From Drosophila pseudoobscura (Eukaryota > Arthropoda > Insecta > Diptera > Drosophilidae): a stretch of DNA of 64,000 nt. Of this stretch, positions 11,193-22,472 are shown one piece after another (within the stretch, counting starts at the first letter, position 1; every line of letters starts with the position of its first letter). Position numbers and translations under genes: made by a program. The notes under the pieces are model-generated. The model worked only from the letters and a program-made list of their open reading frames with translations, was not told the origin of the DNA and ran no database searches. The stretch covers positions 41,989,869-42,053,868 of the forward strand of contig NC_046683.1 of the NCBI RefSeq assembly GCF_009870125.1, written 5' to 3'.

Positions 11193-14100
11193 GAAGAACG
11201 ACGTCACAGCGGGCCAAAGCTTAAATAAGAGAGTGAAAATTAATTTAACAAATTATACGACTCTCTTCTCTCAAGCCCCACCCGCGCAAACGTGTCCCAA
11301 CAACAGCAAGAAATATTCCAACAATTTTTGGTTTACTTTTTGCACTTGAAAATCGAAATCAAAAATGAAAAAATGAAATAAACAGCAGGAGAGGAGAATT
11401 CCTCTCCTCAGAAACTGCAATGCGACGATGATTTGTGGTCATAAATACCCCTTGGCATGGGGGGGGCATAATGATTCTGATCAGATGTTTCCAATAAAAA
11501 CAGAGAGGCTCTATAGAGTGTGCATATTGTGCATATTCCAGGTCTCCGGATTTTAACAGGATCAAAGTCGGACACCCAAATTACGTTTCTGTTTTAGAAT
11601 GTGTCGGTCCAAAATCCCCTTCATGGATTCAAATCTTTGCATTAGTTAAATAAAATCCAAAACAACAGCCCCAGATATACATATTTCCATAACTAAGCGA
11701 AATTTAAAAATCTGGTTTTTGTTCGAAAAGCTTTTATGGTTCTGAAACCGCTCTCATTTGATGTGTATCAACAGCATCGGAGCTCCTATTCCTTTGATTT
11801 TGTTTTTGTTGTTGCTGTTGTTGTTGGGCGGGATTGGGGGTTGCAGGGGAATGGCATTTCATTTTATAATTTCAAAATATATACACCACACACACCCATT
11901 CGCATACTGTGTATTGTATAATATATAAATAACAAAACGGCGCAGCGGCCAAAGCTAATTTATGTACAAACAAGGCGCTGTTTTAACATACACACTAGCA
12001 CAGTGGGACAAACGGGCAGAGTATTTTAATTGCGTTTAGCAGTGGGACCCAGGGTGCGGGGCGGTGTCGCTCTCTCTCTGTCTCTCTCTCGCTCTCTCGG
12101 CATAGTTCTTCCGCTCTCTACATCTCCCTCTCTCTGTGTGTATTATTTTTTGCGATGAACTCACTTTGCGCATCCAACCCACTGTCGTGTGGAGGGGGAA
12201 CCAACAATTACACAAATACTGCCGCTACGTACGTCTGTGTCCGTGTGTTTGTGTGTCTGTTTGTGCACGAATTACTTTCGAATCGTACAATTTTTGTTGC
12301 TGTTTAAATTACGTTTGTCTTTTCGATATTGTTTCTTTGGTTTTGGACTTAATCAACACTGCGGCACACCATACTGCTACTGCTTATACCACCACCACAA
12401 CCACCCATTCCACCAACCACTTGCACTTGCGTGTGTGCCACTCTCTCGCTACCTCAGGCCCGACACTCTCTTCACACTCCCCCAATACAGCGACTCTCTT
12501 CGCACTCTACCTCAACGAACACTCTCTGAAACTCTTGCACTCCCACTCCCACTCCCCCCTTAATCAAACTGTTTTGAGAATGTATGTGTGTGTGTCCCTC
12601 TTTGGCACGCACGATTGGTTTTCAAGCAGAAATAGCAAGGCAGCCCTCTATCGTTTTCGTTTTCGTTCTTCGTTTCCCTCTTTTGCACTGTCACCAACTG
12701 TCAAATCTTGCATTTGTTATAAACCAATTTCCACGCACTTGACAGGTGAGGGGATGCTCCAAGCTGCTCCTCCAACTGGGTAGGAAAGGGCACGAGCACG
12801 GGACGACACAAGATTCTACGCGCGTTTTACGTACGTGTGATGTTCCTCTCGCGACGGCGTAAAAAAAAAACAGTTCGTAGAGGAAGACGATTCCCGCACA
12901 CGAGTTTTGTTGTTGGCTGCTGCTTTGCTTTGCTTTGCTGCTGGTGCTGGTCTGCGACTAAGCGGAATGCCTGCCTGTTTGGCGATGCTTGCTGCTAAAA
13001 AGTAAAAGATACAAAAAACTCACACATAGACGCGAGCGTGAGCGCATGAATGTTTGCAGGAGCGCGAACGAGCAGCACACCAACAGAGAGAGGCGGCAGA
13101 GTGCTGAGAGAGAAGTGGAGTGCGACCTATCACATGCTATATGGACAGTGAGGTATGGCAGTCGCACTCTGGAGAGTACATTATTTTTATGATACGTTTT
13201 CTTTATATCACGCGACGGTGGTCGCGCACTATTTTGAAAAATAATCTTGTAATCGCTCTCAGAACGCCTGCCCTGCCAGCTGACAGCCCTTGGAGCGAAC
13301 ATGCACGGTGACAAGGCATATTTATAAAAGGTGGAGTAATTTGCCACACTCTTTCACGCTCTGCACGTCCAACTATACATGGAACTATCTTAATGGAGCA
13401 GCTCCGTAGGAATGCCACACCTTGTATAAATATACCTTCGTGGGAGGCAGAGCGCAGCATTTAGCTCTCTCTCTCTATCTGATTTCATTTGAAGTTCAAG
13501 CAGCGTTGCCACCTGGTTGCTGGATTTAAGGTAGCGCGTAGTAATCTTTTATTAATTCGGATTTACACCTGTAAAACCAAAAATATATATTGGATTTCCT
13601 CATTGCATTTCTGACACACAAAAACTCTACTCAGCTCCGCCTGGCTGGACGTTACGATTTCCGTACATTTCATGGCACCCAAAAAATAAACAAAAGATTC
13701 ATACTTTAAATGTGCCAGCATTCAGCCGCCTGTCATGTACATACGAGTATTTAATGCGTTCTATTTTAAGAAAAGAAAAACATTCCATTTCCAAAATATT
13801 CGTGCATTTCCCTGGCTGGCCTGGAAGCGGATCGGCGCGAAAACGGCGCGCAAAAAGTTCTGGTTTTCGGACAAACAAAAACAAGCACGAAACGGCAGCC
13901 GGCAATCTTTTTTTTGGCAGCTGCTGTGGTGTTAGCGGCAGAATCACAAAGGCAGCCCATCCGGAAAAGCGAAAACCAGAAATCATTTGCGTCGTTTTGT
14001 TGTAAGCTACGATGCGCAATAGCAAACAAAAGCAACAACAACGCACATTTCGTGTAATACAGTACAAACAAAAACACAGTCAAGGGAGAAAGGATAGATT

Positions 14101-16994
14101 CGGGTGCCGAAGCTTTTAATACCCTTGCAAAGACGTCGATTAATATGTTATTATGGCTTCATGTATACTGTGTATGCATTCACTTGTATTCTTCGTGTAG
14201 GAAAGATATGACTCTATGCAAAGTTACACTGCGGAACCATGACCTAACCCACGTGGAAGACGTAGAAGCGTTCCAAACATTTGTTTGAAACCATCATAGC
14301 CTCTGCTAGGGTATAATAAGCAAACAAAACCTGTGTGCGCCACATCTGGCAACGTCGTTAAGCCAACAAACATGACATCACTTTTTTTGCGCACTCAAAG
14401 TAATGGAAGAGAGACGAGAGGAGTGTGAGTCAGTTAAAGAGAGCAAGCACAGCTGTCTCTCTTGCTGCTAGCGTAAGTAAGCTCTCTCTCTCGCTCTACT
14501 TCTTCGTCTCTCACGCTGTTATACACAGCAGCAGCAAACCGAAAATAATAAAAAAAAAGAATACAAAATAAAAAAAATCTGAAAAGGAAAAACATAAACA
14601 CGTAACCGCATAAAGGTATGGTGCGGGTGAAGGGGGCGGGAAGGGGGAAGCTGGCTGATAGATGGAAATAGATAAAAAGGGAGAAGAGGACATGCATATA
14701 GGGGGGGGACTGTCAGTTGATTAACAGGGCTGCCACTGGCAGCAGCAGCAGAGGGCTGCCCCGCGGCTAACTGGCGCACAGTGGGGTCGGCTGGCACTGA
14801 CTGATGCTGAAAGTTGGGGTCCCGCGTAGGTGAACGTCTATGGCTCCCGGAGGCCCCTCCGCCACATTCTATTGTTCACGAAACTATGTAGATCGCTCAA
14901 CCACTCATACATGTGCACGTAAACAGAGAGAGAGAGAGAGAGAGAGATGCTCCTCACGTAAATAGGTAATAGGGCTGCGGGCACAGTGGTACAAAAGAGC
15001 GCTACCAATTTAAATATGACGGCGCACATGACCCAAGCCATCTATTTATAGCACTTACTACCTACCGCCTAAGACCCTCACTCCCTTTGATTTATGATTT
15101 CCTATATTTTTGGGCATTAAAGTGATTTGAGATTATATTTGAGTGTTAAAAAGCTTGATAAGTACTCGTACATATGACTACAATACCACTGATAATGGCT
15201 CGCATCGAAGATCGATGGCGGACAGAGCATTATGCGAAAATGAAATCACATGTGTTTTGGTTTTACCAAGAGATTAAGTTTTACAAGACGATCGCAGGAT
15301 CTGCAAACGGAGAGGCACCTGTAGCATTTGTGGATTATGTGCGATCTTCTTCTACTTCATCCCACTGTAATGCTGCTGGCAGCGGCAAAAACAATGCAAG
15401 AAGCATCAGAACAGCAGGCAGGCAGGAGGGCAGGCGGGCAGGCAGAGTGCAGTAGCACAGCAACGCACTGCTGACCAGAGGCACAATTACCGTTAGGCAT
15501 TACAACAGAGTGACAATGGGCGATGTGGTGGCTATTGCCGTTACTTCTGCTTCGGCTTCTGCTTCGGCTGTGGGAAGCTCTGATGATGGGAGGAGAGGAG
15601 GAGCACATTAATACATATGTATGTACTCGCAGATGATGATGATGATGACGATGATGGGCGCTCTATGCATGTCAAGAGTGTGCCCGGCTCGGTCGTCCGT
15701 GGGTACCGGAAAATCAATTGACGGACAGTTCGAGATGTACTTTCACAATGGTTATAGATAGATGCAAGGCCCCAGCGACAGAGATGTGGTATAGGTGCCA
15801 TGTACATGTACAAGCACAATGGGGCGATCGAATTTCTATCGCTCACTTGAAAGACAGACCCAAAACAGAATCATGTCAGGGGAGGCGAGGCGAGGCGAGG
15901 CGGGGAATAGTACGAGTCCGAGGCCAGCTGTTGATGCAGCCTCCCTCCTCCTTGGGCAACACCTCACCTCATAATCGATAATACGAAGAGCGACAGCACA
16001 AACCCATTCTACGAGTACTTGATGTTTCACGACGTAGGGTGAAGGGTGTGCAGGGGTATATCGGATTCAGGCAGTGTTCCAGTGATAGATTTTAGTTTAA
16101 GCAAACTGGGCAATCCATTCAGCTAGGAAGAGATAGTTTTAGCGATTCCCTTTCTCCGCGCTATCCACAAGTCCCAAGATATTAAGAGCGCTTTTTCAAC
16201 AACAAAACCAGTAGTCATTCCCAAGAATGTTCCAATTCTATTTGGGGGATTGGGAATGGGTATCGACTATAGTAGTTCTTTAATTCCCTTCATCTGTCCT
16301 CTGTGGCTAACTAACTGTAAGAAAGAAAGTTCTACAGCAGGTGCCCGCTCTATAAGCTTCATAGCTGGATGACATCACGCTCTACTCGACGACTCGACGA
16401 CTCGACCGGCGAATTAAAGCTCTCCACAAAGCACAAGCACACATTCGGAAGCATGTGGGGTGCGCAGAGTATACGCTGGAATCCGTTGTCCGTTCAACAA
16501 AAAGGTCACCAATGTGTGGCCTAATCTCACCAAAAGTGGAAGAAAAGACAGCGAAAATGATTGTCATCTTTGCGTTGATTCGTCAAGAAACGCAAGTGGT
16601 ATTCCGACAATTATTTCGGATTTGATTCCAGAAAAAAAACTAACTGTTTGACTAAACAGCTTTATATTTTGAAAAGAAAATGGTTACCAAAATACCAAAA
16701 GAAATTACATTTTCCAAACAAAATAAAAATCCGTGTAGTAGACCCCACTTATTGTACTTTCGATAAGTGCGTGAGTTATCGCTTTTATGAATGAAAATAG
16801 CAATCGATAGACCAGCTCAAATGGCGCGATGAGAGGTTTTAAACACCACACAAGATAACGATAAATTGCTGAGGGGGTGGGTGCCGACTGCCGCGCCCAT
16901 AGACCCGAAGACAGATACACAAATGCAGCCAAAAAAGATGTGGGTCAACAACCACCAAACGAAGTTTGACCCACATTTATATTGCTTTAAAATG

Positions 16995-17025
<31 letters not shown>

Positions 17026-19462
17026 CACACGCACACGCAGCGAGAGAAAGAGAGAGGGTGAAAGGTAGACGGAGACAGCAAGTCATTATGTAATAAAGCG
17101 ATGACGACGCAGCGCAGCTTAACGGTATCCCAGTAGCAAGTCGCAGCCCCAAGTCCCCAAGACGACAACTGATAACGATGTCGCGACGACGTCGGCTGCA
17201 GCGCCGGCGCATTAAAAACTTCAATTGGAGTTTGCTTCGGCAGAGGTGGAGGTGGAGGTGGAACACGATGCGAAAGGAACACCACGAAAAAGGGTACCAA
17301 TAGAATCAATAGAAGTTTAAGGGAAAACCTTTAATATGCATTGCAATTTTGAAATGTAATCAATATGAATGCACTTGAAATAATCCGAGTACCACCTTGA
17401 ATGGAACTCGGGGTTTTGTGAAAAGTTGCAAGCTATAAGAAACAAATCTCTGTTCAGAATCACTATACCACAAGCACTGACTGCAATGCACCCTACATGC
17501 AAAAGGACGATGGATACCAAACAAACCTAAAACCATCTTCCAATTGAAATGATAAGAACACAGACAGACAGCGAGAGAGAGAGAAAGAGAGAGAGAGAGT
17601 GGAAATGGGATAACGGTACACACAGCGTCTAACGTTTGCATGTGTGCATGGCTTGTGCATGTCTCTTTAAACGGAGCTGCCAGCCCCCAGCGTAATTATC
17701 GATTTAAAAAATATTTTTCGTGTGTTTTAAGCCAGGAAGCGGCTAGAGAAGCGTGGGGGGGGGGGGGGGAGAGTGGCACAGAGTTCATTGCATGCTTTCT
17801 GGGTGAAAAGGCAGCTCTTTTGCATGGGAAAAAGGGCCGCTAAGGAGGGGATCAGCCATCTGCCGCAGCAGCTTAGTTATGGATTGGCCCGAAAAACCCA
17901 AAAAAAAAGAAGAGAATGTGGGGTACACATAAAAAAGCGAGCGAAACAAAAGTGAAAGCTGCCAAAAGTCATTAGACGGATTTTTTAATGAGGTAAAAGT
18001 AGGCCCTAATTCAGGGCACATAAAACCATGCAATGAGACACAATAGGAAGGGGGAGCGGCAGCAGTAGCGGGATTCATTCGTCGAATGTCTACTGTAGAT
18101 ACTCCAACTCAGATTAAGTGGAAACGGATCTAATTGCAAGAGAGAGAGAGAGAGGGAGGGGGTTGGGTTGGGTTGGAGTTTCAGTCGAATTTTGGATACA
18201 TAATTCTACCAAAAATTGTGGATGCCACAGCCTCCACATCTTATATCTGATTTAAATATATATTCCCATGAAGACACTGCCTATTTATCCTATTCATGCC
18301 AAAGGAATGAATCTCCAAAGACAGCTACCCAGAGGCTATGTGCTTCCTGTTGATTCTGAGATACTTTTACAGATACCCTCCACAGATGTTTACAGAACTA
18401 TGCAATTATGTATGTACATATATCCACACGACAGATACTTACTCTTCTTGAACCTCAATGCCGCTGTCGTCCATATTCAGTTTTGCATAGTCACCGTGTC
18501 CGGCTAGCGGAAGGTGCGACTGCGACGCCTGCTGCAGCTGACCCGCGGCCACAGCAACGCCATCAGTCGCGGAGGTCGCCGCCTCAAAGCCAAAGGTCGC
18601 CTCCACGTGCTCCGACAGCGGCGTGGGCGTCTCAAAGACCAATGTCTCCACCATGGATCCCTTGGAGGAGCCGAAGGAAACGCTGAAGTGACAGAGATAG
18701 AGAGGGAAAGATTGGAGTAGAGGAGCAGAGCGAGGGGGAAACATTGTCAGGGTCACGGGAGAGTGTAACCCACCGTTTCAAGCCGACGCTTTTGGTTCCC
18801 AACTTGCTCAGTTTTCCGGCTTTCTTGGGGTTGCCGGTGGCGGGTGGGCGTGGAAATCTATCGCTGAGATCGCTGGACAGATCATCGCCAGCGCCAGCGC
18901 CGGCTTCGACGTCACCGTCAGCGTCGCCGTCCGCAGATATCGTGCTGTTCTCGTTGTTGTTGTTGCTGCTGGCGTTGGCGCTAGCGCCGCAACTGCTGCC
19001 GCTGCTCGCGCTGGCCTCGTTTCTTGTATTGTTGTTGTTAATGTTCTGCCGCTGCTGGTGGCGCTGCTGGGACGGATGTGTCGACGTCGTGGTTGTCGTA
19101 TGGACAAGTGGCAGCGTTGTGGGCGGAGAAGGAGCAAGAGCAGCGACATCCTCCTTTGGTGACCCGCTCAGTAGCAGCGTTCGCTCGTCGCAGGCATCCA
19201 TTGCGCTGGCGGTGGCGGCGGCGGTGGCGCCGGCAGAGACAGCGGCACCGTTTGACGTCGAGGCGAGCATTGCGGTTGCGGATGGTGCAGAGGCGTCTTC
19301 AACGAGATTCGGTTTCCGTTGGGGATTCAGCAGAGGAGCTGAAGAGGCATTTCGAGCTGTTGTCAGAGCCGTGGACGCGGACGCGGACGCTGGACGCGGA
19401 CTGGGATTGGCTGTCGGTGGCGGTGGCGGCGGCGGCTGTCTGGGTCTGGCTAGGGCCAGCAT
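7574..19462 (-). CDS. CaaX-box protein, six coding exons, function unknown
   Basis: Coding exons on the minus strand are 18774-19462, 18443-18682, 8228-8443, 8081-8163, 7894-8009 and 7574-7819. All junctions are GT-AG and the phases agree, giving 529 residues if translation starts at 19462; an ATG at 19201 would give 442. The N-terminal exon is Ala/Ser/Pro/Asn-rich and probably disordered. The central exons are less biased and look constrained (GSSKGSMVETLVFETPTP; DSGWDNPFRPGGDLSREADE). The C-terminus is KKNKKKGCCVVQ: a polybasic stretch followed by a CVVQ CaaX box. This is the usual layout for a farnesylated protein held at the inner face of a membrane, and the neighbouring Cys could be palmitoylated. 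I do not recognise the family. A 10 kb intron (8444-18442) splits the gene. Upstream exons are not excluded. Confidence 0.8.
8045..8069. repeat. GA microsatellite
   Basis: A run of GA units in the short intron between two exons of the CaaX-protein gene. Similar GA runs occur near 11171-11191, 14925-14948, 17573-17600, 18139-18154 and 46679-46704. Confidence 0.85.
9856..9904. repeat. 12-bp minisatellite
   Basis: About four tandem copies of a GGAGGTGGAAGT-type unit. One plus-strand frame reads as repeated Gly-Gly-Gly-Ser and another as Trp-Lys-Trp-Arg, but neither is part of a credible gene. Confidence 0.8.
14117..14325. mobile_element. Short non-autonomous element with inverted ends
   Basis: The left end reads TTAATACCCTTGCA and the right end TGCTAGGGTATAATAA, which are imperfect inverted complements. 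The roughly 200 bp between them has no open frame. Such ends are typical of small non-autonomous elements spread through Drosophila introns. The family is not identified and there is no second full copy in this window to confirm it. Confidence 0.4.
16995..17023. repeat. CA dinucleotide microsatellite
   Basis: About fourteen consecutive CA units followed by more imperfect CA-rich DNA. It lies inside the 10 kb intron. Confidence 0.9.
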
Positions 19463-20660
19463 ATGTGCGTGAGGAGTTGAATGCACCCGTTGCCTCACGC
19501 ACGCAAGCCCTGCAGTTTCTCTCTGGCTCCCGCCGATCGTAAGCGATGCACCGCCTCTCTCTGGGTGTCCCGCTCTCATGCAGCAGCACTGATTTCTGCG
19601 TATCCTGCTCTCACACGCACTCACGTGCTCTTATGGCCTTTTTGCCTCCACTTTCCGCGCACCGTGCGTGTGGGTCCCCCCTTTCTTTCGCGTCGATCGT
19701 TGCAGTAGTCGCCTCTCCGTGTGACCCTCTCTCACGCACGCACATACACGGCACGGCCGACACAGAATAACGGCACACAATGGTAGGCGAGTGAACGGCG
19801 GGGAGGGGACAATGCGGGATTGGTAGAATGTTGGCAGCGCTTTTGAGTTTTGAGTGCTTTATTTCTTGACGCTTGATTGAATCTAAACCGGACGCAGCAG
19901 TACGACGCAGCGGCCACAGACAGAGACGCAGACAGAGAACACAGACAGCAGCGACAGCGACTGACGGCTGATGGTAACGGCGACCGATGACGACAATTCC
20001 TGCATACGAATGCTCTTTGCCTTTTTGTTTCACCTTTTCTTCTTTCACATATCACACAGATATGCAAACACTCACACGCACAGCACACGAGTACAATTTC
20101 CGCAACAAAAAACAAGAAGAATATTAACACATTAGCACCACCGTCGAGCGGGGAGATGGAGGGCAACAAAAACAGCGGCAACGGTGACCGCAGCAGCAGA
20201 GCCAACGGCAGCAGAGGTGGAGGACGAGGACGACGCGACTGCACTGCTATATATCTGCTGTTGCATTAACACGTTTCTTGGCACTAACAAGTTTATAAAT
20301 AAATGTGCATTTAATAAATTCGTTTTGCGGCTTTGTGGCTGCTGCTCTGTTGCCGTTACAATTATTTCGTGTGTGTATATTTGGCTGCGCTTCGAATTTC
20401 TGCTGCTCTGCTGCGACACTGCTCTGCTGATTGCGGATGGGGAGTGTTGGTAAATGACGGCAGCAGTGTGGGTGTTGAGCAACGCAACAAGTCCAACCAT
20501 TTTTCGAATGTATTGGAACAAGATACATATATACTATAGTAATACAAATTTGCATTAACATTCATTTGATTATTAAATTGGATTTGTTAGCAACATACAT
20601 GGCAGCACCCTAAAACGTTTCCCTCTCTATGTAACTCACCTTGAAACCTTCCTAGAGATG
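19463..20660 (-). other. Probable 5' UTR and promoter region of the CaaX-protein gene
   Basis: The first coding exon opens at 19462 and the same minus-strand frame stays open to about 19624, so a longer N-terminus or a long 5' UTR is possible. The DNA is GC-richer than the surroundings with many CAG/GCA triplets, as in other Drosophila 5' UTRs. I could not place the transcription start. Open frames on both strands here look compositional. Confidence 0.35.
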
Positions 20661-20669
20661 GGACGATGG

Positions 20670-20677
20670 TATCGATA
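20670..20677. promoter_or_regulatory. DRE (DREF-binding) octamer
   Basis: TATCGATA is the DNA-replication-related element bound by DREF at housekeeping-type Drosophila promoters. It lies about 220 bp left of a Motif 1 element and between two divergent genes, the minus-strand CaaX-protein gene and plus-strand Rab40. Confidence 0.45.
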
Positions 20678-20892
20678 AGCTTATCGTCAAATTTCTTCAG
20701 GTCATATTCCACTACACTTCAATACTGGTATAATATCAAAAACAAGCACAACAATAAATACAAAATATTTCAGAGTATGAATTTATGGTCTCTTTGCTGT
20801 TGCTTTGGCACCAACTTGAATACAAATTTCACACTGGCGCATATATACATTTCACTCTCACTACCTGATATTCCCCGTAAGATTTTTAGTGC

Positions 20893-20903
20893 TGGTCACA
20901 CTG
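20893..20903 (+). promoter_or_regulatory. Motif 1 core-promoter element, candidate Rab40 start
   Basis: TGGTCACACTG matches the Drosophila core-promoter Motif 1 consensus (YGGTCACACTR), which marks the start site of broadly expressed genes. Rab40 lies downstream on the same strand. The Rab40 start codon at 22473 is preceded by a good splice acceptor (TTCTGTTTCAG ending at 22468), so an untranslated first exon near this motif fits. The donor was not identified. Confidence 0.45.
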
Positions 20904-20949
20904 TACCCAATTGAAGTGTAGTGCGACCATTAGAGATGCGATAATACTC

Positions 20950-22467
20950 ACCGGGTTGCCATGTAGCAAAATTAATTCAATTCAATTTGTGGAAATCTTA
21001 GACCATTTTTGCTTAAGCATATATTAATATGCAATTAAAGTGACTAACTCTACAAAAAGCGAACGATTAAGCGGAAGCAGGGCTTGCATTAATGGCTTTG
21101 AAAGTTATACGTTGATTGCCTGGCAAAGTACATTCGCAAAAATACCACTGGACAGGGCCACAGGGCGAAGCATATCGCTCTCATCTCTATTTAAAATTCC
21201 AAAAATGAAATTGCGTGCATTCTAAATGGTAAAAAGCAGATTATATGCAAAACCGGGCTCCAAAAACCTTAATTGAACCCCGAAACGAAGCCACAAATCT
21301 TTGGGGCAACTTGGTGTAGTATTGGAACAAATAGCAGCAGGAAAAACAATCAAAATAAGGCATGCATCACACAAACACGCACGCACAGCGACACCCACAC
21401 TGCGACAGACACCCCCTCATGAGCAAAGCGAATTTTTTTTGTGAATTTAAAAACAAAATGCAAAAATGCAACTACAGGCGCGGTCAAAGAAAATAGATAA
21501 TTAAATAATTCATAACAAAATGGTTAATAAAGGTTAGTGTTTTTGTGCTTGCGCGTGTGAGTATGTGTGTGCGTTTCGTTCTGTTGCAAAACAAAAACAC
21601 ACCCAAACCCCTCCGGCGCCCCCGCCGCAGCGCAGAAGCAGGTTAACCCACCAAAATCTCCGCAGCAGCTTAACCCCTTGAAAATCTCTAATACTAAGCT
21701 GTGCGACATAACAGAAAGTGCGCGGGTCGTCGAAAAATGCAAAATAATAAATTAGCTTACATACGTACTTTTTTTCGATTTGCATTTGCACTGCGGCACT
21801 CGTCTTCCATCTCGCTCGTGCCGCCGTGGGTGCCCCGCCTAGCTGTGTGTGAGCGAGTGAGATGGATGAGTCATTGAACGGCAAACACAAAAGCAACAGC
21901 AACACCGCGGAAGGAATGAGAGAGGGCTACAGGCCATACATATGTCGACTATGGGATATACGCTTTTCGAAAGAATTTTGACCCATTGCCGCTGTAATAT
22001 TTATCCGATTGAAATTATTTTTTTTATACAGATAGATAATAGGTGTGTTTACCAATATGCCAAATTTGACGTTCGTGTGTTTAGAATTGTACATGTTAAA
22101 AACCATCTTTCTTTGCGCATCCATGAATGCCATGGAGTTTTCTGGGCCTCTAGCTCTTGGAGTTCCAGATACCCTACGAATACCAGCTATAGAAATAATC
22201 GTAGCCTATTGCCGGTACGACTTTGGCACTTTGCACTCGAAACTTTTGTGGCTTACACCGGTTAGCCCGGTTACAGAAAAAATAGCTAGAACTTGAAGGA
22301 TTGACCAACAGTTTGTAGAAATTAATTACATTTTCTTTTGCAAGGCAGAGGAGGTGACCGGCCCTATAAGGTGTATATAATATAGAAATGGTGTCAAAAT
22401 TAATCGGGGATTCGTCCGAATATAGTGTCGCTCAACTTTAATCACTGTTCCATTCTGTTCTGTTTCA
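20950..22467 (+). other. Probable 5' intron of Rab40
   Basis: The acceptor TTCTGTTTCAG sits just before the Rab40 start codon, so most of this stretch is probably an intron of the 5' UTR. No coding gene is supported. The plus strand at 21420-21760 is CA- and A-rich. Confidence 0.4.
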
Positions 22468-22472
22468 GCCAC

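Larger units (their letters stand above)
8444..18442 (-). other. 10 kb intron of the CaaX-protein gene
   Basis: The intron runs from the donor next to 18443 to the acceptor next to 8443. I found no convincing nested gene on either strand. It holds GA, CA and GC-trinucleotide microsatellites, a 12-bp minisatellite near 9.86 kb, a short element with inverted ends at about 14.12-14.32 kb, a G run at about 17757-17769 and many T-rich tracts. An intron of this size could hold alternative first exons or enhancers; I could not identify any. Confidence 0.65.

Noticed and set aside
12136..12783. 215-codon plus-strand frame
   Set aside because: Composition follows CACA and CTCT repeats, and there is no domain or splice support. 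It lies in the 10 kb intron.
18744..19472. 242-codon plus-strand open frame
   Set aside because: It is antisense to the first coding exon of the CaaX-protein gene, which is supported by splice phase. Its Val/Ala/Leu-rich content is a composition shadow.
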